Translations under genes and position numbers: made by a program
The notes under the pieces: generated by a model
Database searches by the model: none
What the model was told of the DNA's origin: nothing
Seen by the model: only the letters and a program-made list of their open reading frames with translations
In this document: one piece after another, positions 48,063 through 59,081 of the stretch
How positions within the stretch are numbered: position 1 is the first letter of the stretch
Layout of the letters: every line of letters starts with the position of its first letter
Assembly (NCBI GenBank): GCA_903632075.3
Contig: CAHIKZ030005642.1
Span: 1-64,000, forward strand
Length of the DNA: 64,000 nt
Reading direction: 5' to 3'
Source of the DNA: Acanthosepion pharaonis
Lineage: Eukaryota; Mollusca; Cephalopoda; Sepiida; Sepiidae

Positions 48063-48570
48063 GAAGATAATGATAATGGAATCTCCTATTGTTTTCGATG
48101 TATGAGTGTCTTTCAGTTCAGTTTTTACGTTTATGTTTCATATGAGACAACAATCCTGCATGGAATTTGCAAACAAATCCACACGAAGGGCATACTGAAT
48201 GGTTGACTGTCATATGGGCTGATGTATTAACCCAAGATTTAGCGTTGGTTCTTAATTCTCTCAGATGGTTGAGATGATTCTTTTCAAAGTTAGTTATACC
48301 TCGGTAGCAGGTATTCCTACAGTTTGCATAGGTTTCAACAGCAAAATCAAATTCCTCTATAGGGATGTTTGCAGCAATTAAATTGTCTTTAAGTTTATCC
48401 TTGAAGTGTAACCAAGGATGGCCTACATTATGCTTACCATAAAAAAGTTTGCTGTACATGAGGATTTTCAGCATTCGATCATCACTCATTCTGTGATTGT
48501 ATCAGAAAGGATTCAATAACAGTGACACCACATTTGATGAAAAGACCAGGGTTAGAGATTTTGTTCTGCC
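48063..48570 (-). pseudogene. LINE ORF2 C-terminus with zinc finger and 3' tail
   Basis: 48,118-48,489 on the - strand is open for 123 codons. It reads 'HNVGHPWLHFKDKLKDNL', 'TCYRGITNFEKNHLNHLREL', then a C-terminal finger '[20 protein letters not shown]'. This matches the end of endonuclease/reverse-transcriptase LINE proteins common in invertebrates ('GRP.LR.KD..K..L', 'CP.CGR.C.S..GL.SH'). Just upstream, '[13 protein letters not shown]' is in another frame, so a small deletion removed the 'LRWTGHV'-like block. The 3' tail runs straight into a TA microsatellite. Confidence 0.75.
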
Positions 48571-48589
48571 ATATATACATATACGGTTA

Positions 48590-48597
48590 TATGTGGC

Positions 48598-48628
<31 letters not shown>

Positions 48629-49046
48629 TGGTTATACATATATATATATATATATATATGGTTATACATATATATATATATATATATATATGGTTATACA
48701 TATATATATATATATATATGGTTATACATAGCATATATATATATATGGTTATACATAGCATATATATATATATATATATATATGGTTATACATGGCATAT
48801 ATATATATATATGGTTATACATATATATATATATATATATATATATGGTTATACATGGCATATATATATATATATGGTTATACATGGCATATATATATAT
48901 ATATATATGGTTATACATGGCATATATATATATATATATATATGGTTATACATGGCATATATATATATATATATGTATATGGTTATACATGGCATATATA
49001 TATATATATGGTTATACATGGCATATATATATATATGGTTATACAT

Positions 49047-49077
<31 letters not shown>

Positions 49078-49385
49078 GGTTTACATAGCATATATATATA
49101 TATATATATACATGCATATATATATATATGGTTATACATAGCATATATATATATATATATATATTATACATGGTTATATATATATATATATATATATATG
49201 GTTATACATGCATATATATATATATATATATGGTTATACATATATATATATATATATATATGGTTATACATATATATATATATATATATATGGTTATACA
49301 TGGCATATATATATATATATATATATATAGTTATACATATATATATATATGGTTATACATGGCATATATATATATGGTTATACAT

Positions 49386-49431
<46 letters not shown>
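48590..49431. repeat. satellite of ~24 units: (TA)n plus GGTTATACATGGC
   Basis: About two dozen units, each a TA run of variable length joined to GGTTATACATGGC, GGTTATACATAGC or GGTTATACA. Unit length is roughly 28-45 bp. The 279-codon frame on the + strand consists only of Ile-Tyr and 'GYTWHI' repeats and is not a gene. Confidence 0.95.
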
Positions 49432-49438
<7 letters not shown>

Positions 49439-49565
49439 TAAAAATACATCTTTTCCCTCACTGGTAGCACAACTCTGAGTTTCATGCAATAAGATAGTTT
49501 TCAATCAGCACCTGATGAATTGTGCTACTGGTGAGGGAAAAAACACGTATATTTATTATTAATAT
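49431..49565. mobile_element. foldback hairpin with ~43-bp arms at the satellite edge
   Basis: Arms 49,431-49,474 and 49,520-49,565 are inverted copies. The 22-bp inner part, containing CCCTCACTGGTAGCACAA, has only one mismatch. The loop carries CAGCACCTGATGAA. A related arrangement occurs at 12,130-12,234. Confidence 0.7.
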
Positions 49566-49749
49566 ACAGTTTATACTTCTTTTATTTCACATCAAACAAT
49601 ATTCTATTAATACCAGCACCTTTCTTTATGAAGATTTCTTGAATATAGATATAATGCGCACTGTTTAAAGTCAAAATGTGGCAGTTATTTCCATCTATAT
49701 ATATGTGTGTGTTTCTTCTGTTATATATATGTATCTTTTGTTATTTTTG

Positions 49750-49759
49750 TGTGTGTGTC

Positions 49760-49794
<35 letters not shown>

Positions 49795-49801
49795 TTCATG
49801 T

Positions 49802-49845
<44 letters not shown>
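49750..49845. repeat. (TG)n/(TA)n microsatellite
   Basis: TG, TA and TG blocks, the last with about 19 TG units. Confidence 0.95.
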
Positions 49846-49847
<2 letters not shown>

Positions 49848-50399
49848 TCCTTCTGTCATTTTTTTATTAATATTATCTTTACGAATACATTAATATATAT
49901 CTGAATTTTTACACACATGCACATAAGTACAATGCAATTATAAAATTATTTATATATTACTATCAATTTCTGCTGACATCAGAAAGCTTGTATTATAATA
50001 AAATTTTGCTTTAAATAACTAAATATGACATTGGTTTCATTAAAAAAAGCACAGTACGTTGGTAATTTTTACATTTGTTTTTTGTCAATGGAAACTGTTT
50101 TATGTGGTAGGCATTTTTATCTAAAAATTTTGAGGTTCACCATGGCCCACTAGTATATACAGGCCCCACATATCACATTTCAGGTTAATTTCTAACAGAT
50201 CTAATTTGGTTTATAGTCAATTTATGTCTGTTTTATCTAAGAAAAAAAAATACACAAACAGGTTTTTTTTCTTTTTTAAACAGTAAAGTAATAATAAATG
50301 ATTGTAAACAACCAAAAAAATTTATTAAAGAATTAAGCAGTAATACAAAACAAATACAAGTAAAAAAAAAACAAAAAAAAAACTTACCCACAGTTTCTG

Positions 50400-51591
50400 T
50401 ATAAATCAATTTTCTTTTGACCTCTGCCTTTTGAAAAAACATTCTACAATATTTTTTTGAACTTCATTCAATTAAGTTTGTTGTTGTAAAATATATTTAC
50501 AACAATTTTTGCTGCAAAATGAATTCCTTTTTCAGTGTGTTGTTCACAAGTAAAAACATATTTTGGAGAAAAAATTTCAGCAGACACTCTTGTAAAGTTT
50601 TCATTATGTTTTACAATAAATTTACCTGCATAGTCAAGTATAGCACAAGTGCAAATGAACTCTGATATTTGGCTTGATGGAACCTTAAAACCTCCTCAAG
50701 AAAGTAAGTCAAAGTACTGCTTCTCTGTAGCATCATCACTATCATTGCCTACCATGACCAGCGAACACATTTCACATTGAAAATGTTTCATTTTTTAAAA
50801 TTTTCTCTACGAAAGAAAAAGATGGTAATGGAAATTTCTCCAGAAGTAATTTGTAGGCTTGTTGAGATGTATCACGCAGTAGTAAGACATAAGATATTAG
50901 TTCTACAGAAAATGAAGAACGACCTCTTAGTTTGTAATGTCGTCTTTTTTGTAATTCTTTTACAATTGAGTATGGTTGTTCTTTCACCATGTTTTGTATG
51001 TAGTTTGGAAAATTTTCTAACAAGCCAAATCTTTTTAGTTTAGCAGTATGTCCATATATAAACCATTGTGGTAACAATGTAGGGGTTCCATGGCAATGGA
51101 GCTGGATGTGAAGATTTTGGTTGATGTGAATACATACTTTTATAGATGGAAAATGTTTTTCAGAGTCAAAGACTATTCTATAAATTAGAATATAATCTTC
51201 CTTTTTGTGAATTCAAAACTGTTAGGACATTTTGCTTCTTCCACTTGATCCTATCAGCTGAAATAAAATCATGTAATTCATCAGTTTGGACCAGTCATTA
51301 TTTTAGAAGATTTCTGAATTCCCTTGTATTCAACAAAAGAGATGGTTTTCTTATTTTTTCTGAATGTATTGTAGGCATTGGATGTTAATCCCAATTCAGT
51401 TTGTTTCGCTTTCCTTTCAAAATAAATTTATCTTCAAAATGTTTTATATGAAACCAATCAATACAATTAATGAATTTTATCCATTTTTCTATGAGGTCAG
51501 ATTTTCAAGCGGAAAAACAAAATGTCGATACTTTTTCACTGTTAGTAACATATCTGCTAGAACAGCCAAATGCAACATATTTGTTAAACAT
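50400..51591 (-). pseudogene. THAP-domain P-element-like transposase relic
   Basis: The - strand starts at an ATG (51,589-51,591) with 'KYVAFGCSSRY...EKVSTFCF...HFEDKFI', a THAP zinc-finger N-terminus. 'DELHDFISADRIK' follows. An open 101-codon segment (50,772-51,077) then reads 'YGHTAKLKRFGLLENFPNYI', 'GRSSFSVELISYVLLLR' and 'QAYKLLLEKFPLPS', typical of THAP9/P-element transposases. The C-terminal part ('TCEQHTEKGIHFAAKIVVNI') lies near 50,480-50,560. Stops and frame shifts split all parts, and the catalytic core is largely missing, so this is a dead, internally deleted copy. Confidence 0.75.
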
Positions 51592-51609
51592 TTATGTTAA
51601 ACAAAATAT

Positions 51610-51759
51610 CACACCAAACTTTATAATTTAATCTTTAAATGCAATAGACTATCAGGTAGAAAATTTACCTAGTAGTGTTCATTTCCAAAATGGCCCAGAT
51701 ACGCAATTGAAAATCATAAAAGCAACTTAAGTCTCAGCCATTTATAATTTGTGGATTAG

Positions 51760-51793
<34 letters not shown>

Positions 51794-52535
51794 TAAATAT
51801 GCATTTTAGTGTTCATATTTGTACATTGTTAATTTACATTCTAATAGTTAATTTTTAAAGTTACCTCCCTTTTAAATAAGCAATTTTCTAAGTGGCCATT
51901 CACATTTTTTTGTTAACATTACATCGGCCTGTTAGAAGTCAGCTTGTTATGTGACATGTGGGGCTGTACAATACTAGTTGGCCATGAGTACATTTATTTT
52001 TGAATATTGCAATTTCTTTCAATCTCTTTCAAAATATTGTTAGAAAAAGAAAATGAATAATTTCTTTTCAAGCAAAAGTAAGAAAAAAAAATCCCTTTTT
52101 ATGTGATCTGCCTAGAAATTATAAAAATTCCCTTTTTATGCAATCTGTCTAGAAATTGTAAAATGTTACATGCAACCAGTTCTCAGCTGTGTACTCAATT
52201 ACAAGAAAAGAAAGCTGGAAACTTGCACACACCTAACATATTTCAGGAGAGACAAATGTTGAACTCAGTCAATTGAGAATGTGCATTTAACCTTTATCAC
52301 TCTGTATGTAACACATATGCTGTACAAAAAGTTTATACTTTCACTGAAGATGACTCTGATCCCTGAATAATTGTGTGTTTGAATTTCATAGTTGTGTTGT
52401 CATATCCTGCTATGGCAACAGAAATCAACTTTGAGTGAAATTAACAGTACAGATACTGCAATTGCGAGGCCTTGAAAAAGAATGCAGTTGAAAGTAATAT
52501 TACTAACGCAGTGCTAAATGTTAAAAGGCTTTTTT
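51610..52535. other. AT-rich intronic DNA
   Basis: A poly-A run near 51,762-51,790 might be the tail of an unrecognised retroposed sequence. No gene seen. Confidence 0.45.
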
Positions 52536-52539
52536 CTTC

Positions 52540-52680
52540 TTTTATGTGCTGTGTCTCTTCAGGACAATGGCTCTCCATAACTTCCTATCTGTTGTAGTTC
52601 TAAGCAATGTTTGTCTCTTTACAACTCTTCCTAGTGCCTGTTCTGCCAGTCATTTATACAAGCTCTCCTGTGGGGTTACT
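52540..52680 (-). pseudogene. RTE-like LINE extreme 3' end, reverse strand
   Basis: The complement of 'ggacaatggctctccataact' and the following sequence reads the 'WRAIVLKRHS' end, with the 'NDWQNRH.E.L.RD' region before it. Confidence 0.6.
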
Positions 52681-52899
52681 CAGTCAGCATTGAGATGCTA
52701 TTAATAAACTGTATAGCTATCATTGTTCACAGAATCTATGCCTCTTGTAAAAGGATTTTCTATAGCAAGATATTTCATCATCCCGACCTGTCAGCCCCAA
52801 CTAGTGTCCAGATTTCATTCCCTGAAATTTCTAGATTTTCCTAAAGTGAAAAATTGTTGTTGCAATTTTGTATGGATAAGATCTTCTTTGTCTATGTAC

Positions 52900-53965
52900 C
52901 ATATCTCTTTAGGATATTTTTATCATGGCTCTCCACAAGTTCCTATTGATTGTAGCTCTTAGCAGTGTTTGTATTTTAGTACCCCTCCCATTCCTTGTTT
53001 TGCCATCCATTTACACAAGCTTTTTAAATAGCTTACTCACTGCTTTGTTCTGCCTCGCTTGCCTTCACTATGTCCTGTGAGTGTCAAATTCTCCAAGCCC
53101 ACTTGCCTCATAATATGCCCCAGAAATTTCAACTGTCTCTTTCTGATTCCAAGCACATCTTTTGATTTCAATTTTCCTTAAAACTTCTATGTTGCTTTCA
53201 TCCTTGCTATTCTCCGCATCCTTTTGGATAATAACAATTTCTTTTTGTGAAGATAGGTTTCTCCAGTTTGGTAACTGTTATCACTCTTTCCAGTATTGAT
53301 GGGAATTTCCTTCCTAACCTTTTGCTTGAAGTAGTGTGGAATGTCAGCATTTTGATTATGTCTTTATTTTTTCTTCAAGTTACATGTGATATCCATTTTA
53401 GCTGCTGCTGTTGAAAGTTCTCAAATGATGTGGTTTCTGTTATTTGGTACAGATCTTTGGGTGTGACTCTGTAGTGCCAGTCCACAAGGTTCAAAGAAGG
53501 ATGGTCCTCACTAAGACATAGAGGCTTCATTTGCTCAAAGCCATTTTTCAGCACTGATCTAAGAAAGTGGTTATTTACAGTTTAGATATTTCTGGACAAG
53601 TCTGGTGACACACATGACATCCATATGAAAGTTTCAATCTAACAAGACTGTTTCAAAACATGACTCACGATTTTATGTCAAGAATTTGTTTAGCTTTCAG
53701 CAATCATCTTTGCAATGTGACTTTAGATTTCAGTCTGATATTTTCTGTCTATCATTAAGAAAATTGCTAGATATTTAAATTTTCATACTTGCTTGATTTT
53801 GCCCTCTCCAATTTGTATTTTGTATCTTGAACAGTGCCTCTTGTTGACAAGCATACATTATGTCTTCTTACAATTGATAGTCCTTTCTTCACATTTTCAT
53901 TTACTAGGAGTTCCTGCAGTTTCTTTTCTGTTTCTGCTATCAACACTTTGTCATCTATGCAATTA
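52900..53965 (-). pseudogene. RTE-like LINE, reverse strand
   Basis: The 3' end lies near 52,920 ('WRAMIK'), and the 'LRLMGHIMRQVGLENLTLTG'-like region near 53,080-53,130. On the - strand, 53,767-53,970 is open and reads 'FNCIDDKVLIAETEKKLQEL', with 'CIDD' replacing the usual 'YADD'. 53,240-53,590 is not clearly LINE and may be an insertion. Confidence 0.6.
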
Positions 53966-54279
53966 AAATATAAAATCTTTTTAAAAATAAGCACCTGTAT
54001 CTTATACTTAAGGTTTGTATTATCAGCATCAGAACAACACCCAAATACCCATTTGACATCTTCATCCCCAGAAATACAGATTTTATTAAAAAATGTCATG
54101 AAAACATTTCTTATTTTTTCTATGACTTTTCCAAACAATGAAGCTGCAGTTGTTCCCCACCACCCAGTTACTGCTTGAATTAGGTATGAACAGACTGATA
54201 TAAATAAATATGACAGAACTGACACAGATGTGTTAAATATGAAATGTTCTATATAGATAAATAACGCTTGCATAAAGTA

Positions 54280-54313
<34 letters not shown>

Positions 54314-54315
<2 letters not shown>

Positions 54316-54720
54316 GACTCTCCGGTTGTATTTGATGTATGAGGGTCAAGCAGCTGAGTTCCTAGGACCCAACAGCCCAGACACCAGCACATATGATTTG
54401 ATTATAGTGGTGAAGGCTTTGTGCAGAACCAACCACACTTTTTGGAATACAGAAACCTGGTGCACCGTATGCCATAAGGTGTCCAAATGACCCTTTGCAA
54501 GTTTTGAATCAGAGTTGTCCTTCTCCTAGATTAGTTGCCACCCAAGGCTATAGAACTCAGTCTATCCTACTATTTACCCATAGCTGAGGGGAGAAGAGGG
54601 GTATTTATAGCTTTCCAAAGGGTATAGCACATATGTAATGGATTTGATTGAAATTCAAACTCTGCTTTCTGATTCCTCAAACCGAGCTGCTATTCATTAC
54701 TCCATTGTGCCTCCTATATA
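54314..54720 (-). mobile_element. tRNA-derived SINE, family 3, copy 2, with LINE-like tail
   Basis: The reverse complement starts with GGCACAATGGAGTAATGAAT (head) and a B-box-like 'agagtttgaatttcaatc'. The body matches 32,900-33,000, and it ends CCTCATACATCAAATACAAC plus CGGAGAGTCCACT before a (TA)n tract (54,283-54,313). Those last 36 bases match the 3' tail of the LINE at 48,063-48,570 in 29 of 36 positions. Confidence 0.7.
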
Positions 54721-54725
54721 TCATA

Positions 54726-54727
<2 letters not shown>

Positions 54728-54794
<67 letters not shown>
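54728..54794. repeat. (TA)n microsatellite between two SINEs
   Basis: About 65 bp of pure TA separates the SINE family 3 and family 1 copies. Confidence 0.95.
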
Positions 54795-54796
<2 letters not shown>

Positions 54797-54797
<1 letters not shown>

Positions 54798-55245
54798 GCT
54801 GGCCACTCGTATTTGAGGATACCCATCTACTAGGGCGGCTAGCTAATCACTATTGCAGACTCTCACTGAGGCACATTTATGTTTCTTCAACACCCACAGA
54901 ACAAAATTGTGGTTTATACTGCAACTATGTTGCAACTCTCTGGGAGAAAGTCTGTTATCTGGAATGATCAACAATGTGAACAACACAAGCACACTCAAAC
55001 CCTCGATCATGATGACTTGTGACTTTGTGCTAGCACAACTTTCAATGGCCCCAAGTGTTCCGTGTATCAATTTCACTCACAAGGCTTGGGTATGCTTTTT
55101 AGGCACTTTCCAAAGGTGCCACATGCTGGGATCATCCCAGCTCCAGACCAATAACATCAGGAAGTGTCCTTCCTGAGAATTGACCATGGATCTCATGGTC
55201 AGAAAGCAAACGTTCTAACCACTCAGCCACATGCCCATATACATA
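54797..55245 (-). mobile_element. tRNA-derived SINE, family 1, third copy
   Basis: The reverse complement begins GGGCATGTGGCTGAGTGGTT (A box) with a B-box remnant near 55,180. The body matches 20,485-20,960 throughout and ends 'gagtggccagctatta'. Confidence 0.8.
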
Positions 55246-55344
55246 CATACATACATACATATATATATATATGTATACAAACATACTTTTCCTACTTTTT
55301 ATATATAAAAGGCAATTGAGTGGCAAATCAGTTTCATACAAAGC

Positions 55345-55367
55345 AAAATGTTAAATTTATACATTTG

Positions 55368-55423
<56 letters not shown>

Positions 55424-55485
55424 AAACAAATATGAAACATGTATAAATTTAACATTTTTTTTTATATGAAAAGATTCCCTCAGTG

Positions 55486-55540
<55 letters not shown>

Positions 55541-55590
55541 CATACCTTAAAAGTGTGTATATATATATACACTTTTAAGGTATGGATATT
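55345..55590. repeat. inverted repeats enclosing (TA)n, plus a 16-bp hairpin
   Basis: AATGTTAAATTTATACAT near 55,347 recurs inverted near 55,439-55,457 around a (TA)n loop. A second TA tract (55,487-55,535) is followed by CATACCTTAAAAGTGT (55,541-55,556) and its exact complement at 55,569-55,584. Confidence 0.8.
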
Positions 55591-55594
55591 TATA

Positions 55595-57004
55595 TTTATG
55601 CACACACTTTGTCACTCTTAAACAACAATCTGTTTTATGCTTGAATGTAATCTATATATACTTTTCCTCACATATATAATATGAGAGAGAGAGAGAGATT
55701 TTTTTTCACTCTTAAAACAATTATTTCAATGCTGCATATAGGCTCTCTTTGTCCCAGTGAAAAATGAATTTGCAAATGCTTTGTTAAAATTGATTATTAT
55801 TATTATTATTATCAGTTTATTAGAGTAATATTTCATTCTAATACTGAGACAATTAAATTGCATCTTTGCAGCTAGTAAGATAGTTAACAATTGAGAAAAT
55901 GTCAATACCAACAATCTTTTGTCTACCAATAATAAGCCTGTCAACTATTGATTACAACATCACAAAGCTTATAATATCATGACATAAAATCAGTTTCTTT
56001 TCTCTTAATATATATAACACTAAATGTTTCAACCCTGATTACAAATCAGATTAACATCATGAATATTAAAAAAAATGAGAGAAAAAGATAAAATGGATAG
56101 ACTATCAATTATATTAGAATTTTGCATGTTCCATTAGCATGTATGTTACATCCTGCTTATACCTAATAATTAATGAACTATTCCAATTTGAGTGTGAAGA
56201 AATGTGGAAAGGACATATTGAAGATTTGTTTCAGTGAAAGAAAGAAATGGTAGAGGAGTTGGCAATGCTCTCATATGTTTAAGTCTGCTTCAGTGAAATG
56301 GAAAAACTTGTCAATTTCAAATCTTTTCATTTGTACCCTCTTACTTCTTGAAATAATGACCAACATTCATATTTAGAATTTTTTTACTGTAATATTTTGT
56401 TAAAGTTGTTAAACTCAAATATTTATTGAGGCAATATGGAAATTTCCACAGGTATTTTATAGTGACGGGACAAGGAGCTTATTTAGTAATTAAATTAAGA
56501 ATTAAGATTCTCCAGAAAATTTAAATAAGGAAACCATGGAAATTGTCATGGGTACTACTAGTTAAATATTATTATTAAATATTGTTGAATATTTCTTGCC
56601 AAATAACAGGCGAATGTTGTAGAAAATATGATAATGAGAAAATTATTATTTTTTTTTTTTTAGAGAATGTTTTGTACACAGAAATTCATGTTGAGAGAAA
56701 GATTTAATAAAACGCAGGTGTTAAATTGAAGCCAATTGAACATTTTTGTGATGTTAACAATGCAATTTGAAATCAATGAGTGACAGACTTGTTATTATCA
56801 ACAGACAGAAGATTGTTGGTATGACATTTTCTCAATGTGGACCATTTTTATTACCTGAAAAGATGTAATTTGTCTCAGCAATAGAATGAAATATTATTCT
56901 AATAAAAATAATGATATAATATTTAACAAATCATTTGCAATTCATTTCACTGGCCTAAGAAGAGTCTACACATAGTAATGAAATAATTATTGTAAACGAG
57001 GCAA

Positions 57005-57053
<49 letters not shown>

Positions 57054-57235
57054 TATAAATTTACTAATTTAAAAATATGGTTCCATCGCTACACAGGAAT
57101 TACTATGTTTCAAAAACAGAAACTAAAACTTTAAATTTAATTATAGAATTAAATTAAAATCCTTAGTACTGTTTCATTTTCAAGCAATTTTTGGAATAAC
57201 TTATTTTGTCTAATGGATGTCAGTTATCAGTTATC
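55595..57235. other. AT-rich intronic DNA
   Basis: ATT repeats near 55,793-55,812 and (TA)n at 57,017-57,047. Two stretches (about 55,785-55,890 and 56,815-56,925) share inverted similarity, with AATATTTCATTCTA-type and AGATTGTTGGTATGACATTT-type pieces. No gene recognised. Confidence 0.45.
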
Positions 57236-57239
57236 TCCT

Positions 57240-57355
57240 GTTAATTCCACTCTCAAAGTTCAAAGCCATAACCAGGTATTGAACTCACACTTTTTGGGTC
57301 CTGTCTAACTAATGCCTTTATCCTCTGTGCCATGTGCCTAGAGGACATCTGTGTA
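57240..57355 (-). mobile_element. tRNA-like SINE head fragment
   Basis: The reverse complement gives TGGCACAGAGGATAAAGGC (A-box-like) and GAGTTCAATACC (B-box-like), about 35-40 bp apart. No long body followed. Confidence 0.45.
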
Positions 57356-57539
57356 TGAATTTCTGGGTATTATAAACCTAATGTCTTCAGCAACCATTTT
57401 TTTACCAGTGCTCATATTGCAATTTTTGCTGTTATCATTTCATGTTTTTACCTGAGCTCATATTGCAATTTTTGTTGTTATTATTGTTTTTCTCTGGCAC
57501 TCCTTATTACTGGTTCCCATATTGTATTCATTTCTATGC

Positions 57540-58145
57540 TTGGTCAGCTCAGGAGATTTTTGTGGCCGAGCATATCTGCTGATTCCTTAAGGTTACGAAT
57601 TTTCCAATGGTGTTCTTTGTCTATGATCTCAACCTGATCCCACAGAGGGCAGAGATCTCCATTTTCTCTCCATATGTGGTCAGCCATGCCTAATTTTTCC
57701 ACTTCCCCTCGTGTTACAGCTTTCTGGTGTTCTTGAAGCCTTACCTTAAAGGGGTGGCCTGTCTCCCCTTTATATTCTTACTGCAGCTGCACGGGATAGC
57801 GTACACACAGTCTTTAGTTATGTTCTCCTCTATGGGATTCATACTCTGGAGAGATATCTGTGAAGTGTCATCCAGCTTTTGAAGGTTGTCCTGATGTTAT
57901 ATGGACTGCAGATTCTTTGTATTTTCTCTGATAACCCCGTCGCATAAGGCAGACAGACTGTTTTCTGAATGTTGTTGTCCTCCTCTTGTACCCGCCTATC
58001 CCAGTTTATTGGGGCTGCTGCCATGTACCCAGGGTAGTTGTTTCGTTGTAGGGTACTACTTATACTGACCAATTCTTTATCTAATGTCTCTGGGTTGCCA
58101 CTTATGACTTTTGCTTGGTGTTGTAATAAAGGGTTCAGTTCAACA
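57540..58145 (-). pseudogene. Penelope-like element, linker and GIY-YIG endonuclease
   Basis: The - strand reads 'NPETLDKELVSISSTLQRNN', then 'KTVCLPYATGLSEKIQRICS' and 'PYNIRTTFKS'. After a frame change come 'VYAIPCSCSKNIKGR', then 'HEGK...AWLTTYGERMEISALC' and 'KNTIGKFVTLRNQQI'. This order, a linker with 'LPY..G.SEKI.RI...Y.IRT.FK' then a GIY-YIG domain, is typical of the C-terminal half of Penelope-like proteins. Stops and frameshifts show that it is dead. Confidence 0.75.
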
Positions 58146-58147
58146 TT

Positions 58148-58235
58148 CCAACCACCTGAAGAAGGCCGAAACGCTGTGATAAATATGGTGACAAAGATGA
58201 GGACAATAGTCCAAATAATGTAAATAGTATACCTT
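58148..58235 (+). ncRNA. hammerhead-like motif with stem II deleted, and Penelope-type tail
   Basis: CTGAAGA (58,156-58,162) is joined through AGGCC directly to GAAACG. Compared with 10,674-10,701, eleven bases between two GGCC repeats are missing, removing stem II. The tail GATGAGGACAATAGTCC (58,198-58,214) matches the 10.7-kb copy. It runs opposite to the adjacent Penelope fragment. Confidence 0.5.
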
Positions 58236-58276
58236 CAGTTTATCCTTTATTTTGATCCCTACAAAATTCTCTTAAT

Positions 58277-58427
58277 GGAAAGAACTTTAATTTTCTAAAA
58301 TGCTGTAAAATCTATTTGAACCAATTCATCACCCAGAAAGATGCCAAGTTCTGGGAGGGTGAAATCAGGAATTTTGTCCTAACGCAATAATTAAAATGCA
58401 ATTTGTATTGTCTGTCATACTCTAAAG
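58277..58427 (+). repeat. duplicated segment X, copy 1
   Basis: GGAAAGAACTTTAATTTTCT and the following 130 bp match 61,878-62,023 at about 93%. Both copies end at a CAGTG hAT-like terminus. Confidence 0.85.
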
Positions 58428-59073
58428 CAGTGTTTCGCAATGTGGATACTAGCACCTCCTTTGTGAACTCTTATGTTGAAAGGGGGTACTGGGAGTTTTT
58501 ATTTCATTTGGGTGGTGGTGAACATACTCAGTTGGGTGGTGAGCGTTTATCCATTTTTTTCTGAATTTTCGAAGATTATTCAATATTGGCTACAAAAGGA
58601 CATTTCTGAGAGGTATCTAAAGCTGTGGGAAGCTATCAAACCTTTCTTCATTTCTTTTCTAACTTCCTATATAGCTGAATGTGCTTGTAACACAGTTACA
58701 ATGCTTCTTACTAAACAAAGAAACCACTTGCAAATAACAAAATGAGGAGATCTATGATTATTTCCAAGAAGCATGGAACCTAGAGTAAGAGCCTTAGCCA
58801 GTAAGCACTAAAGTCAACCATCACATTGAAAACATTGAGATAAGCTATCAAATAAAAGTTGTTTTTAGCATTTTAATCATTGGCATTTATCATAGAAATG
58901 AAAACAATATTAAAATTATTTTTAAACACTAATACCCAAGTGTTATCTTGCTATCAAAGATTAATTCAGTATAATATTCAAAATTTAATTTGACAGTGGT
59001 GGTGGTGGTGGTGGGGGAACGGGTTAACAAAAAAAGTTTGTGCCTAAGGGGGGGTTGCTGGTTGAAAACACTG
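58428..59073 (+). mobile_element. hAT-family element with transposase C-terminal fragment
   Basis: Ends: CAGTGTTTCGCAATGTGG and, read inwards from the right, CAGTGTTTTCAACCAGCAAC. They are flanked by CTCTAAAG and CTCTAGAA (6 of 8 identical), fitting an 8-bp hAT target duplication. An open frame at 58,473-58,745 reads 'LKLWEAIKPFFISFLTSYIA', 'ECACNTVTMLLTKQRNHLQI'. This is the C-terminal dimerisation region of ZBED/hAT transposases ('FP.SYL.E.GFS....L.TK.RNRL'). Most of the transposase is deleted. A (GGT)n run lies at 58,997-59,014. Confidence 0.75.
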
Positions 59074-59081
59074 CTCTAGAA

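Noticed and set aside
48628..49467. 279-codon open frame
   Set aside because: It is translation of a TA-plus-spacer satellite (Ile-Tyr and Gly-Tyr-Thr repeats). The reverse strand and other frames are equally open.
49490..49545. Hammerhead in the 49.5-kb foldback loop
   Set aside because: CTGATGA is present, but no GAAAC follows at a suitable distance, and the pairing belongs to the foldback arms instead.
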